Source: an uncultured Bacillota bacterium
GTDB taxonomy: Bacteria; Bacillota; Clostridia; Tissierellales; Tepidimicrobiaceae
Length of the DNA: 18,271 nt
Direction of reading: 5' to 3'
NCBI GenBank assembly: GCA_937967955.1
Contig: CALBUB010000013.1
Span: 1-18,271 of the forward strand
The notes beneath the pieces are model-generated. The model was not told the origin of the DNA and searched no databases. It saw only the letters and a list, made by a program, of their open reading frames with translations. Numbering within the stretch: the first letter of the stretch is position 1; each line of letters begins with the position of its first letter. Position numbers and translations under genes: made by a program. Shown here one piece after another: positions 5,941-13,333 of the stretch.

Positions 5941-6840
5941 ATGGAATATAAGGATTACTATAAGATATTAGGAGTTAGTAAAAATGCTAGCAAAGAAGAA
6001 ATAAAGAGAGCCTACAGGAGGCTGGCAAAGAAATATCATCCCGATTTAAATCCTGGGGATAAGGAGGCCCAAGAAAAGTTTAAGGATATAAATGAAGCCT
6101 ATGAGGTATTAAGTGACGATAATAAAAGAAGGCAATACGATGCTTTTGGTAGCACTTATAATTTTACTCATGGTCAACATTTTGATCCTTCCCAATTTGG
6201 CTTTGAAAACTTTGGAAATGGCTTTCAATATACTTACACTACCACTGGAGGAGAAGATTTTAGCGACTTTTTTAAAATGTTCTTTGGGGGTAGGGATTTT
6301 AACTTTAAAGACATATTTGGCAGTAATAGAAAAGAAAGAGCTAGGCAAACCTATGAAACAGAAATATATATAACTATGGAAGAGGGCTACAAGGGTACTA
6401 CAAAGAAAATTTCCTTGAATATTGGCAATGAAAATAAAAAGCTGTCGGTAAAGCTACCAAAAGGAATATTGCCTGGGAAAAAAATAAAGATTAAAGGGGA
6501 AAAAGCAGGAATTAATGGAGATGTATATTTAAAGGTTAATTTTATAGAGGAAGAGAATAGGAAATTAGAAGGTTTAGATATATATGTGAAGAAGGATATA
6601 TATCCTTGGGAGGCAGTTTTTGGAACCAAAATTGTTGTGGAAACAATGGCCGGAAAACTTAAGGTTTCTATACCTGAAAACATGGTAGGGGGCAAGAAGA
6701 TAAGGATTCCAGGTAAAGGCTATAGGGATATGAAAGGAAATACAGGAGATTTGTATATTATAGCTAATATAGTAAATCCTCCTAATTTAACAGAGGAGCA
6801 AAGAAAACTATATCAAAAGCTAAAGGAAACCATGGATTAG
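5941..6840 (+). CDS. DnaJ/CbpA-type J-domain co-chaperone lacking a zinc finger
   Basis: Stimulates the ATPase of DnaK (Hsp70) and delivers unfolded substrates to it; cytoplasmic. The 299 residues comprise an N-terminal J domain (about 3-68) with His33-Pro34-Asp35, a Gly/Phe-rich linker (about 72-120) and two C-terminal beta substrate-binding domains (about 138-290). There are no CxxCxGxG repeats, so it is a class II (CbpA-like) protein and not the canonical DnaJ of a dnaK operon. The ATG at 5941 follows GAGGTGG (5927-5933). It is a single-gene unit between its own promoter and a strong terminator. The CtsR-like operator suggests co-induction with hsp20. A housekeeping dnaJ presumably exists elsewhere in the genome. 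Confidence 0.93.
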   Translation: MEYKDYYKILGVSKNASKEEIKRAYRRLAKKYHPDLNPGDKEAQEKFKDINEAYEVLSDDNKRRQYDAFGSTYNFTHGQHFDPSQFGFENFGNGFQYTYTTTGGEDFSDFFKMFFGGRDFNFKDIFGSNRKERARQTYETEIYITMEEGYKGTTKKISLNIGNENKKLSVKLPKGILPGKKIKIKGEKAGINGDVYLKVNFIEEENRKLEGLDIYVKKDIYPWEAVFGTKIVVETMAGKLKVSIPENMVGGKKIRIPGKGYRDMKGNTGDLYIIANIVNPPNLTEEQRKLYQKLKETMD

Positions 6841-6850
6841 TTTTAATAGG

Positions 6851-6899
6851 AAATGCCTTTAATTCCATTTATAATAATGGAATTAAAGGCATTTGTTTT
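6851..6899. terminator. Bidirectional terminator between the J-protein and ubiB-like genes
   Basis: A perfect 19-bp stem (6851-6869 with 6876-6894) with a 6-base loop, followed on the plus strand by GTTTT. It lies between convergent genes and probably serves both. Confidence 0.88.
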
Positions 6900-6902
6900 C
6901 AC

Positions 6903-8486
6903 CTATAATTTTCCAGATCTAAATATGGAAATCAACAATAGTATTCCTGTAAGACCAGCACTTATATATCCAAATATACCTATAGCTGATATGCCGTGTA
7001 TTTTTAAACCTATATTAGCTGTTATGACTAGGGAGGAGCTTATTAAAAGGCCTGTTACTATTATGGCTACAATTAACCTATTAACCATTTTGTTTATATT
7101 GTTAAAGGTTTCTTCTAAATTTTTAAGCTCTAAGTATAATTTTAAACGGCCTTGCAAGCTTGAATCTAATACATTTAAAAGCTTGTTTGGTAGCTGGATT
7201 GTGGACCTTAATGCTGAATACAAGAGGGCAACAAACTCATTAAAATCTAAACTTTTTATCCTATCTACGATGATTTTATCTTTAAAATAGGGTATAGCTA
7301 CATCCATTAAGGTCATTTTTTCATCTATCTTTGATATTACAGCCTGGAGGGTTACTACCCCTTTTGCCAAGAGCATTATACCATGGGGCATACTTATATT
7401 ATTGTTTTTAGCAATAACTACCACTTCGTCAAACAATAAAGACAAATCTATATTATGTATAGGCTGATTAGCATAGGTGTTGTAAAATTTTTTCACATCC
7501 TCATATAATTTGTCTTCATCTATAGGTCCTTTCCTAATTCCTATAGTAAGAAGAGCTTTAACCATCAAAGGAATATTATTAGTTGCAATTCCCTCTAATA
7601 GTTGATTTAGATTTCTTCTAAGGTTTTGGTCTAGCTCTCCCATTAAACCAAAATCTAAGTAGCTAATAGTATTATTATGGATTAATATATTTCCTGGATG
7701 GGGATCAGCATGGAAAAAACCATCTTCAAATACTTGCTTAAAGTAGTTATAAGTTATTTTGACTGCTATATCCTTGGTGTCGTATCCTTCTTCTTTAAGC
7801 CTATCTATATTATCAATCTTTATTCCCTCTATATAATCCATAACTAAAATTTTTTCAGTACAATACTCCTTATATACCTTAGGGCAGGTTAGAAACTTTA
7901 CACCCCTATTGTTTTCAGAAAACTTTACTATATTATCCCTTTCCTTTAAAAAGTTTAATTCCTTTATAGTAGCCTCTCTTAACTCCTTTACAATTTCCCT
8001 CATATCTATTACTTCCTTTGTAGGGGCTGTAAGATTGATAAAGGGGGCGATTCTTTTAAGTATTTTTATATCCGATAACATCTTTTCCTTAACGAAAGGC
8101 CTTTGGACTTTTACGGCTACCCTTTCACCAGTTTTGAGCTTAGCTTTGAATACCTCTGAAAGGGAAGCTGATGCAATAGGCTTTTCATTAAATTCCATGA
8201 ATACTTCCTCTAATGGGCAGTTTAGTTCTGCTTCTATTACTTTTTTCATTACTTGAAAATCTTCAGGTTTTACATTATCCTGTAATTTTTGTAATTCATT
8301 AATATATTCTATAGGAAGTATATCCGCCCTGGTAGAAAGAAGCTGTCCAATTTTGATAAAAGTGGGTCCTAATTCTTCTAGAGCTAAACGCAGTTGCCTT
8401 GGATTTGACAGTTCATTTTTTATACCATGTTTGACAAATACGGCAGCAATCTCTTTTAATCTTTTATTAGTGTAATCTCCTTCCAT
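6903..8486 (-). CDS. UbiB/ABC1 (AarF) atypical kinase-like membrane protein
   Basis: Member of the ABC1/UbiB/ADCK protein-kinase-like family, which supports isoprenoid-quinone or lipid metabolism. No ubiquinone or menaquinone gene lies nearby, so the substrate is unknown. The 527 residues show the family motif Lys-Ile-Gly-Gln (45-48) followed by Ser-Thr-Arg-Ala-Asp, ATP-lysine candidate Lys126 in Ala-Val-Lys-Val-Gln-Arg, His-Ala-Asp-Pro-His-Pro-Gly-Asn (259-266), Asp-Phe-Gly (278-280) and two C-terminal membrane helices (about 466-488 and 496-522). The loop usually reading Ala-Gln-Val-His is Ser-Glu-Val-Phe here (110-113). It is third in a minus-strand unit after yaaR and a phasin-like gene. 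The ATG at 8486 lacks an upstream ribosome site, while an AAGGAG lies just after it, so the exact start is less certain than the gene. Confidence 0.9.
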   Translation of the reverse strand: MEGDYTNKRLKEIAAVFVKHGIKNELSNPRQLRLALEELGPTFIKIGQLLSTRADILPIEYINELQKLQDNVKPEDFQVMKKVIEAELNCPLEEVFMEFNEKPIASASLSEVFKAKLKTGERVAVKVQRPFVKEKMLSDIKILKRIAPFINLTAPTKEVIDMREIVKELREATIKELNFLKERDNIVKFSENNRGVKFLTCPKVYKEYCTEKILVMDYIEGIKIDNIDRLKEEGYDTKDIAVKITYNYFKQVFEDGFFHADPHPGNILIHNNTISYLDFGLMGELDQNLRRNLNQLLEGIATNNIPLMVKALLTIGIRKGPIDEDKLYEDVKKFYNTYANQPIHNIDLSLLFDEVVVIAKNNNISMPHGIMLLAKGVVTLQAVISKIDEKMTLMDVAIPYFKDKIIVDRIKSLDFNEFVALLYSALRSTIQLPNKLLNVLDSSLQGRLKLYLELKNLEETFNNINKMVNRLIVAIIVTGLLISSSLVITANIGLKIHGISAIGIFGYISAGLTGILLLISIFRSGKL

Positions 8487-8493
8487 ATTAATA

Positions 8494-8518
8494 AGCCATC
8501 TTGTACTTCAAGATGGCT
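8494..8518 (-). other. Intercistronic hairpin between the phasin-like and ubiB-like genes
   Basis: A perfect 10-bp inverted repeat (AGCCATCTTG at 8494-8503 with CAAGATGGCT at 8509-8518) with a 5-base loop. It overlaps the stop codon of the phasin-like gene and ends seven bases before the ubiB-like ATG. No T run follows it on the minus strand, so an RNA-processing, stabilising or translation-control hairpin is likelier than a terminator. Confidence 0.6.
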
Positions 8519-8807
8519 AATTCCCTCCATTTACCTTTTTTTCTAAGACTTCAATTCTCCTCTTAAGCTTTTCTATATCTTCCTTAGTTGGAATATTTAA
8601 GCTATTTACATATTCCTTTATCCTATCTTCTACACTGCTTTCCTTATTGTCCATGACCCTTTTAAGCTCTTCATTTATCTGTTTTCCCTGCTCTACTGTA
8701 ATTTGGCCTTTTTCTATTAGCTCCTTTACAAGGGCATTAGCCTTTTCATAGGTGAGGGATAGGGTGCCTATGCCTGCTAAGATAATCTTTTTTAAAAGAT
8801 CCTCCAT
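8517..8807 (-). CDS. Phasin-like small helical protein
   Basis: A 96-aa protein resembling the short proteins annotated as phasin or polyhydroxyalkanoate granule-associated (PhaF/PhaI-like) in many Clostridia. It begins with a hydrophobic helix containing Ala-Gly-Ile-Gly-Thr-Leu-Ser-Leu (about 11-18), continues with helices rich in Glu and Lys, and ends in a leucine-heptad coiled coil (about 73-92). No PHA synthase is in view, so granule binding is not supported by context. The start is set at ATG 8807, seven bases after AGGAGG (8820-8815); in-frame TTG 8813 and GTG 8810 lie too close to that site. It lies between yaaR and the UbiB-like gene in one unit. The family call is by resemblance only. 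Confidence 0.7.
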   Translation of the reverse strand: MEDLLKKIILAGIGTLSLTYEKANALVKELIEKGQITVEQGKQINEELKRVMDNKESSVEDRIKEYVNSLNIPTKEDIEKLKRRIEVLEKKVNGGN

Positions 8808-8820
8808 CACCAAACCTCCT

Positions 8821-9276
8821 TTAGGTCAATATATCCAACAAAATCCCCTTTATATCGTCTAGCCTTTTAAGTATCCTTAATCGGTTGTTTTCTATGTTTA
8901 AGAAATCTTTAGTTAATTCATCTAACTCATTATCTACTCTTTTAACTAAAGAATAAACCCTGTGTCGGCCTCTTCTATCTAGGGAATTCTCCTTATAGAA
9001 CACATGGGAGTTTTTTACAGTTATATTTAAGAATTCCTTTACTAGCCTCTTGTACTCTATTAAGTCTTCTATAAATAAGCTATCTTTTAATTTGGTAGTT
9101 TGGCTTTCTATCTTATCATATAATATTTTTAACTCTTCCCTTATATGTTCCTGCCTTATATTTTCTAATTTGTTTTTAAAGGCCTCCTGGATAGCCTTCT
9201 TTTCATTAACTTTTACTTTATCTATATTATTAACCCTCTGGCTACTATTTACACCAATCTTATCTATCCTTATCAT
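8821..9276 (-). CDS. yaaR: YaaR family protein (DUF327)
   Basis: A 151-aa, almost entirely helical protein of unestablished function. It shows the YaaR/DUF327 pattern: a polar disordered N-terminus (1-30), a Leu/Glu-rich helical core, an Asp-Leu-Ile-Glu-Tyr-Lys-Arg-Leu-Val-Lys-Glu-Phe-Leu segment (about 70-82), an Arg-rich stretch Asp-Arg-Arg-Gly-Arg-His-Arg (about 100-106), and a final helix ending Ile-Lys-Gly-Ile-Leu-Leu-Asp-Ile-Leu. There are no membrane helices or signal peptide. It is the first gene of the minus-strand unit yaaR / phasin-like / ubiB-like, starting at ATG 9276 after GGTGGAG. A sigma-D-like promoter (9309-9336) and the divergent flagellar genes suggest a link to motility, which is inference. 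Confidence 0.8.
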   Translation of the reverse strand: MIRIDKIGVNSSQRVNNIDKVKVNEKKAIQEAFKNKLENIRQEHIREELKILYDKIESQTTKLKDSLFIEDLIEYKRLVKEFLNITVKNSHVFYKENSLDRRGRHRVYSLVKRVDNELDELTKDFLNIENNRLRILKRLDDIKGILLDILT

Positions 9277-9308
9277 TACTCCACCCTTCCTTCCCTTTCT
9301 ATTATATA

Positions 9309-9336
9309 TTATCGGCTAGATGGATGAAAAACTATA
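9309..9336 (-). promoter_or_regulatory. Sigma-D (sigma-28)-like promoter for the yaaR unit
   Basis: On the minus strand a consensus flagellar -10, GCCGATAA (9316-9309), is preceded by TATA (9336-9333) with a 16-base spacer; the family -35 is TAAA. Transcription would start about 25 bases before the yaaR ATG. The -10 match is strong, the -35 match partial. Confidence 0.55.
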
Positions 9337-9342
9337 TTCTAC

Positions 9343-9372
9343 TCAAAAAAATAATCCCTAGGTCGATATAAT
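9343..9372 (+). promoter_or_regulatory. Sigma-D (sigma-28)-like promoter for the flagellin operon
   Basis: TCAA (9343-9346), a 15-base spacer and GTCGATAT (9362-9369) resemble the flagellar promoter TAAA-N15-GCCGATAT. TATAAT (9367-9372) overlaps it but has no good -35. A start near 9377 supports ATG 9399, not ATG 9375, as the first codon of the next gene. Confidence 0.5.
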
Positions 9373-9398
9373 ATATGAAGATGGATGGGGTTGATATT

Positions 9399-11747
9399 AT
9401 GGAAATAATGAATTTAAACTTAAATGAAAATATAATAGACTCATATGCAGTAAAGCCAAACCTATTTTACAATGTAGAAGGGCTTTTAGTAGAAAAGGCT
9501 GGAAAAAATATCAAAATAGAGAAGAACATAGAACACATTAAGGTGACCTATTCCCTAAGGCTAATAGATGGAATAGACGCTAAAGTAGGGGAAAAAGTCC
9601 TTATTCCTAAGGATAATATAGCCTATATGAGGATAGAGAAGAATAGGGAGGACACAAACATTAATGTAAAAGAAGCCATTAAAAAATTAGGCTTAGAAGA
9701 TACAGAGGAAGTTGAAAATGCCATAGTAAATCTTATGGATAATGGTATTCCCATAAGTAAAGAGAATATTGAATCTTTCCTTGCAACAAAGGGCTACCTA
9801 GCAAATATAGTGGAAAATCTAGACTTTGACACTTGTATTAAGCTAATGGAAAGAAATATAGATATTGAGAAGGCTTCCCTTCAGCAGCTTGTAGAAGCTT
9901 TAGAGGGAATAAAGATTGAAGAGAAGAATCTATTAAGGGAACTTTTTAATTTCAATAGAAGCTTAAGCTTTAAAGAAGCAGAAAGGCTAGCAGAAGAAAT
10001 ATACCATAGAAAAATGGGCAAGGACGTATATGATGCTATTATAGCTTTACATAAACACAACATTCCAATAAATAAGGATAATATAGAGAGGATATTGGAA
10101 GCTATCAATAAGCTTTATGACTTAAAGGACTGTAATGATGAAGTTTTTGTAAAAACAGTAATAGATAAGGCACCAGTCAATATTGAAACTTTACATAAAT
10201 TTAAGTACTCCTATAAAAAAGGGAAGCTAGAGGAAAATATAGCTGGAACTTTATACGAACAGTTTACAGTTATAAAAGAACCTTCCCTTGAAGATATATT
10301 AGCTATCCTTAAAAAGCTTAATATAATCAATAGTCAGGAAAACATTCAACTGGCTAGAGAGTTTTTAATAGCTGGTGTTAAGATAGATAAAACTACCTTT
10401 GACAAGATAAGTACTATGAAACAAAACTTAAAGGAGCTTATCTCTCTATCCAACGAAGAAAATATGGCAAGGCTTATGGAGGAAGGACTTGACCCTCTAA
10501 AAGAGGATATAGGAGTATTGGTAAATAGGCTTAAAATTATGGAAAAAGAGGGAAGGCCAGTATTAGTAGAAGCAGATAATATACTGGGCCATTTGGAAGC
10601 CTTAGATAAAATTACTGATAGGGAGCTTTTAGAGCTAATAAGAAGGGGAGAAGATTTTAAGTTAGAGAATTTAAAGAAGCTTGTTGAAACAGGTATAAGG
10701 CCAAATAGCAATTTTGAAAAGGAAGTAATAGAAAAGACTATAACCATATCTAATATATTCAATACCCTTGGAAATCTAAATTCAGATACTATAGCTTTAG
10801 CAGTAAGAAAGTATGAACATATATCCTTAAGCAATCTATATATTAGTCATATGGAGCTAGTAAACAGAAAGGAAGTAAATGTTAGTCCCATAAGTGAAAG
10901 CCAAGAAGGCCTTATAAGGCAGGAGTATTTGAATATAAAAAATAACACTACAATAAACCTAATAAAGGAAAGCATTAAAGATAGAATTTCAATTGAGCAT
11001 ATGCCACTAGAACAGTTAAATGAATACATAGATAAGAAAGTATTAAAATATAGAGAAACCCAAAAGCTTTTAAATGAAATTAGCCTTTTAAGGGGAAGGG
11101 AAAATTCTGTAATACCATTAGTTATGAAAAATGGGCTTGATATGTCATTAAAGGAGTTAAACTATATAAATTCCATTTTCAACAGGGGCTGGGGCATAGG
11201 GAACCTATTCAACAATTTAGTAATAGAAAAGGACAGCTATGAAGAAGGTTTAAAAAAAGGAATTAGCATATTAGAGAACAAAATAAAGGAGTTTACTAAA
11301 GCTTTAAAGGAAGGAAAGAACAATATACAGAAGGAGTATAAGGAAGTATTTAAGGCCTTTGAAGAGTTAGCCAATTCTTTCGACTTCCAGGAAGAAAGGG
11401 AAAACTCACACATGAAGGCTATGAAGGACTATATAGAACTTCAAAAAAGTCTGTCTAAGGATTTAATATTGCAGCTGCCTATATCCTTAAGCAATGAATA
11501 TGGCAATATAAACCTTTTAATCCCTAATATATCTAAGGGAGTTGATAAAAGCCATATGGACCTTTATCTTAGCTTAAATACTGGAAAGCTAGGGCAGGTA
11601 AAGTTTAATCTTAAGGTAAGAAATAAAAAAGTATATGTGGCCTTTAAGGGAGATAGACAGGAGAAGATATTAAATAATAAGGATATTTTAAAAAAGGGCT
11701 TGGACAAGCTAGGCTATAGTTTAGAAAAAATAGAAATAATAGATTAG
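9399..11747 (+). CDS. Large FliK-like flagellar protein (hook-length control type C-terminus)
   Basis: A 782-aa, highly charged, mostly helical protein, not recognised as a classical named gene. The last 90 residues or so (about 690-782) resemble the FliK C-terminal domain: beta strands with Leu-Ser-Leu-Asn-Thr-Gly-Lys-Leu-Gly-Gln-Val, then a helix and a Lys-Leu-Gly-Tyr-Ser ending. FliK sets hook length and switches export specificity. The body holds repeated motifs of the form Asn-Gly/His-Ile-Pro-Ile-x-Lys-x-Asn-Ile-Glu (about 115-125 and 220-230, a degraded copy further on), as in long clostridial proteins annotated as DUF6240. There is no signal peptide or membrane helix. ATG 9399 is preferred because GGATGGGG lies eight bases upstream and the promoter ends at 9372. 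It heads the flagellin operon. Confidence 0.72.
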   Translation: MEIMNLNLNENIIDSYAVKPNLFYNVEGLLVEKAGKNIKIEKNIEHIKVTYSLRLIDGIDAKVGEKVLIPKDNIAYMRIEKNREDTNINVKEAIKKLGLEDTEEVENAIVNLMDNGIPISKENIESFLATKGYLANIVENLDFDTCIKLMERNIDIEKASLQQLVEALEGIKIEEKNLLRELFNFNRSLSFKEAERLAEEIYHRKMGKDVYDAIIALHKHNIPINKDNIERILEAINKLYDLKDCNDEVFVKTVIDKAPVNIETLHKFKYSYKKGKLEENIAGTLYEQFTVIKEPSLEDILAILKKLNIINSQENIQLAREFLIAGVKIDKTTFDKISTMKQNLKELISLSNEENMARLMEEGLDPLKEDIGVLVNRLKIMEKEGRPVLVEADNILGHLEALDKITDRELLELIRRGEDFKLENLKKLVETGIRPNSNFEKEVIEKTITISNIFNTLGNLNSDTIALAVRKYEHISLSNLYISHMELVNRKEVNVSPISESQEGLIRQEYLNIKNNTTINLIKESIKDRISIEHMPLEQLNEYIDKKVLKYRETQKLLNEISLLRGRENSVIPLVMKNGLDMSLKELNYINSIFNRGWGIGNLFNNLVIEKDSYEEGLKKGISILENKIKEFTKALKEGKNNIQKEYKEVFKAFEELANSFDFQEERENSHMKAMKDYIELQKSLSKDLILQLPISLSNEYGNINLLIPNISKGVDKSHMDLYLSLNTGKLGQVKFNLKVRNKKVYVAFKGDRQEKILNNKDILKKGLDKLGYSLEKIEIID

Positions 11748-11755
11748 GTGAGAAT

Positions 11756-11941
11756 ATGAAAATCCGCTTAGTTTCCCAAAAACAGATAAAAAAGGCCTAT
11801 ACAAGAAGGAATTTACCTTTATCTATTGATGAAAGAGAGAAAATTAAGGATAATTTAGACAAGCTACCTGAAGAGCTATTCCAAATACTAGGAGAAACCT
11901 TATCTTTTATAGAATATGTAAATAACAAGGAGGATGATTAA
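11756..11941 (+). CDS. Small hypothetical protein in the flagellin operon
   Basis: A 61-aa protein of unknown family. It is basic at the N-terminus (Lys/Arg in the first 19 residues) and acidic at the C-terminus (ending Asn-Lys-Glu-Asp-Asp), with a probable helical pair from about 24 to 56; there is no membrane segment and no cysteine. It begins eight bases after the FliK-like stop, with GGTGAG as ribosome site, and its TAA stop directly abuts the flagellin ATG. The flagellin ribosome site AAGGAGG (11928-11934) lies inside its last codons. This tight packing between two flagellar genes makes it a real gene that is probably translated coupled to flagellin. Its role cannot be told from sequence. 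Confidence 0.75.
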   Translation: MKIRLVSQKQIKKAYTRRNLPLSIDEREKIKDNLDKLPEELFQILGETLSFIEYVNNKEDD

Positions 11942-12841
11942 ATGAGAATAAACAACAATATACCAGCTTTGAATACCCATAGAATGTTGGGAATAACCAA
12001 TACAGCTTTGGAAAAAACATTGGAGAGATTATCATCAGGAAAGAGGATAAATAGGGCTGCTGATGATGCAGCAGGCTTGGCTATATCCCAAAAGATGGAA
12101 GCACAAATAAGGGGACTTAAGCAGGCATCCAGAAACTCACTAGATGGCATATCCTTACTCCAAACGGCAGAAGGAGCTTTAAATGAAGTCCATTCAATGC
12201 TTCAGAGGATAAGAGAATTGGCTGTACAAGGGGCCAATGGCATATATGATAAGGAGGATTTAAAGGCAATAGCTGAAGAAATAAAGGAACTAACAGAACA
12301 GATAGATAAGATAGCCAATGATACAGAATTTAATGGCATAACCCTATTAAAGGGAGAACTACATCCAGAGGATGAAAAGGGTACACTTAGACTCCAAATA
12401 GGCCCTAATGAGGACCAGTATATAGACATTGATATGAAAGAAATTAATATAACTGTAACTGCCTCATCTTCTGAAGCTGGTTTAAATATACTGGGAGGCA
12501 TAGTTGAAAAGGATGCTGATGGTAATTTTATAATCAAAGAAGAAGAATTAGTCCCAGATAAATTTGAAGAGGCCATTACTACCTATGATGAAGCAGTACA
12601 AAAGGTGGCTGCCTACCGTTCAAAGCTTGGTGCTTTGCAAAATCGTTTAGAACATACTATTAGAAATGTAGACAATACTAGCGAGAATTTGACTGCTGCT
12701 AAATCTAGAATAGAAGATGCAGATATGGCATTAGAAATGTCAGAGTTTGTTAAGTTAAATATACTACAGCAATCTGGTATGTCAATGCTTTCAAGTGCTA
12801 ATCAGCTGCCTCAAGCAGTACTGCAGCTACTTCAGCAATAG
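11942..12841 (+). CDS. hag: Flagellin
   Basis: The filament subunit, exported by the flagellar type III apparatus and polymerised outside the cell. At 299 aa it is a short flagellin. The conserved N-terminal D0/D1 region (1 to about 100) includes Leu-Ser-Ser-Gly-Lys-Arg-Ile-Asn and Asp-Asp-Ala-Ala-Gly-Leu-Ala-Ile, and Leu-Gln-Arg-Ile-Arg-Glu-Leu-Ala-Val-Gln, the segment that TLR5 recognises in other flagellins. A compact variable middle (about 140-205) follows, and the C-terminal D1/D0 ends Gln-Leu-Pro-Gln-Ala-Val-Leu-Gln-Leu-Leu. AAGGAGG lies seven bases before the ATG. FliS follows at once. Whether it is the only flagellin of the genome cannot be seen. Confidence 0.97.
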   Translation: MRINNNIPALNTHRMLGITNTALEKTLERLSSGKRINRAADDAAGLAISQKMEAQIRGLKQASRNSLDGISLLQTAEGALNEVHSMLQRIRELAVQGANGIYDKEDLKAIAEEIKELTEQIDKIANDTEFNGITLLKGELHPEDEKGTLRLQIGPNEDQYIDIDMKEINITVTASSSEAGLNILGGIVEKDADGNFIIKEEELVPDKFEEAITTYDEAVQKVAAYRSKLGALQNRLEHTIRNVDNTSENLTAAKSRIEDADMALEMSEFVKLNILQQSGMSMLSSANQLPQAVLQLLQQ

Positions 12842-12852
12842 GAGTGATTTAA

Positions 12853-13293
12853 ATGGATAATATTTCTCAATTGGAAAAGAGGATAGCAACTACCAATGAT
12901 GCAGGCTTAATAGCTATGTTAATAGGAAGGCTCATAGATAACTGTAAGGCTTGTAAAGCTGCAATAGAAGAGGAAGCTTATGAAAAAGTTAAAGACTTAA
13001 ATGACCATTCCAGGGACATACTGAATGAACTCATATTCCAATTTAGGGGTAATGATGATGTATCAACAGCCATAAGGGAAATAAGTGTATATATAAATAA
13101 AGAGATAACGGAGGGGCAAATAAAAAAGGCTATTTCCATATTCGATAAATGTATAAAGATTTTAACTCCTCTATTAGAGGCCTTTAAGGAATTGGAAATA
13201 AGAAAACAGCCTAAAGCTGTATCTGGTATTACCTATGGAAAAGGTACCTTAGGAGAATATTCTATAGGAGAAAGTAGGAGTTTTGAAGGATAA
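12853..13293 (+). CDS. fliS: FliS-family flagellin export chaperone
   Basis: Binds the C-terminal D0 helix of flagellin in the cytoplasm and prevents premature polymerisation before export. The 146 residues match the FliS helical-bundle pattern: an N-terminal Thr-Thr-Asn-Asp-Ala-Gly-Leu-Ile-Ala-Met-Leu helix (13-23), long middle helices with Ile-Leu-Asn-Glu-Leu (about 56-60), and a helix around 90-115. The last 30 residues or so (from about 118) are a Gly/Ser/Lys tail beyond the usual domain. Lys-Ala-Cys-Lys-Ala-Ala-Ile-Glu (32-39) is at the expected position of the helix that FliS proteins share. It starts 11 bases after the flagellin stop with GGAGTG as ribosome site. Sequence divergence is considerable, but the adjacency to flagellin strengthens the call. 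Confidence 0.82.
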   Translation: MDNISQLEKRIATTNDAGLIAMLIGRLIDNCKACKAAIEEEAYEKVKDLNDHSRDILNELIFQFRGNDDVSTAIREISVYINKEITEGQIKKAISIFDKCIKILTPLLEAFKELEIRKQPKAVSGITYGKGTLGEYSIGESRSFEG

Positions 13294-13297
13294 TAAA

Positions 13298-13321
13298 AAG
13301 CTGTGGTATTTACCACAGCTT
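13298..13321. terminator. Shared terminator of the fliS and SRP RNA units
   Basis: AAGCTGTGG (13298-13306) pairs with CCACAGCTT (13313-13321) around a 6-base loop, extendable by two pairs. On the minus strand the stem is followed by TTTTTATTA, on the plus strand by ATTTTCT. It lies between converging units: fliS ends at 13293 and the SRP RNA ends at 13334. Confidence 0.85.
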
Positions 13322-13333
13322 ATTTTCTATGTA

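Noticed and set aside
6853..7290. Open frame antisense to the UbiB-like gene
   Set aside because: It begins inside the terminator stem and overlaps a well-supported gene on the other strand.
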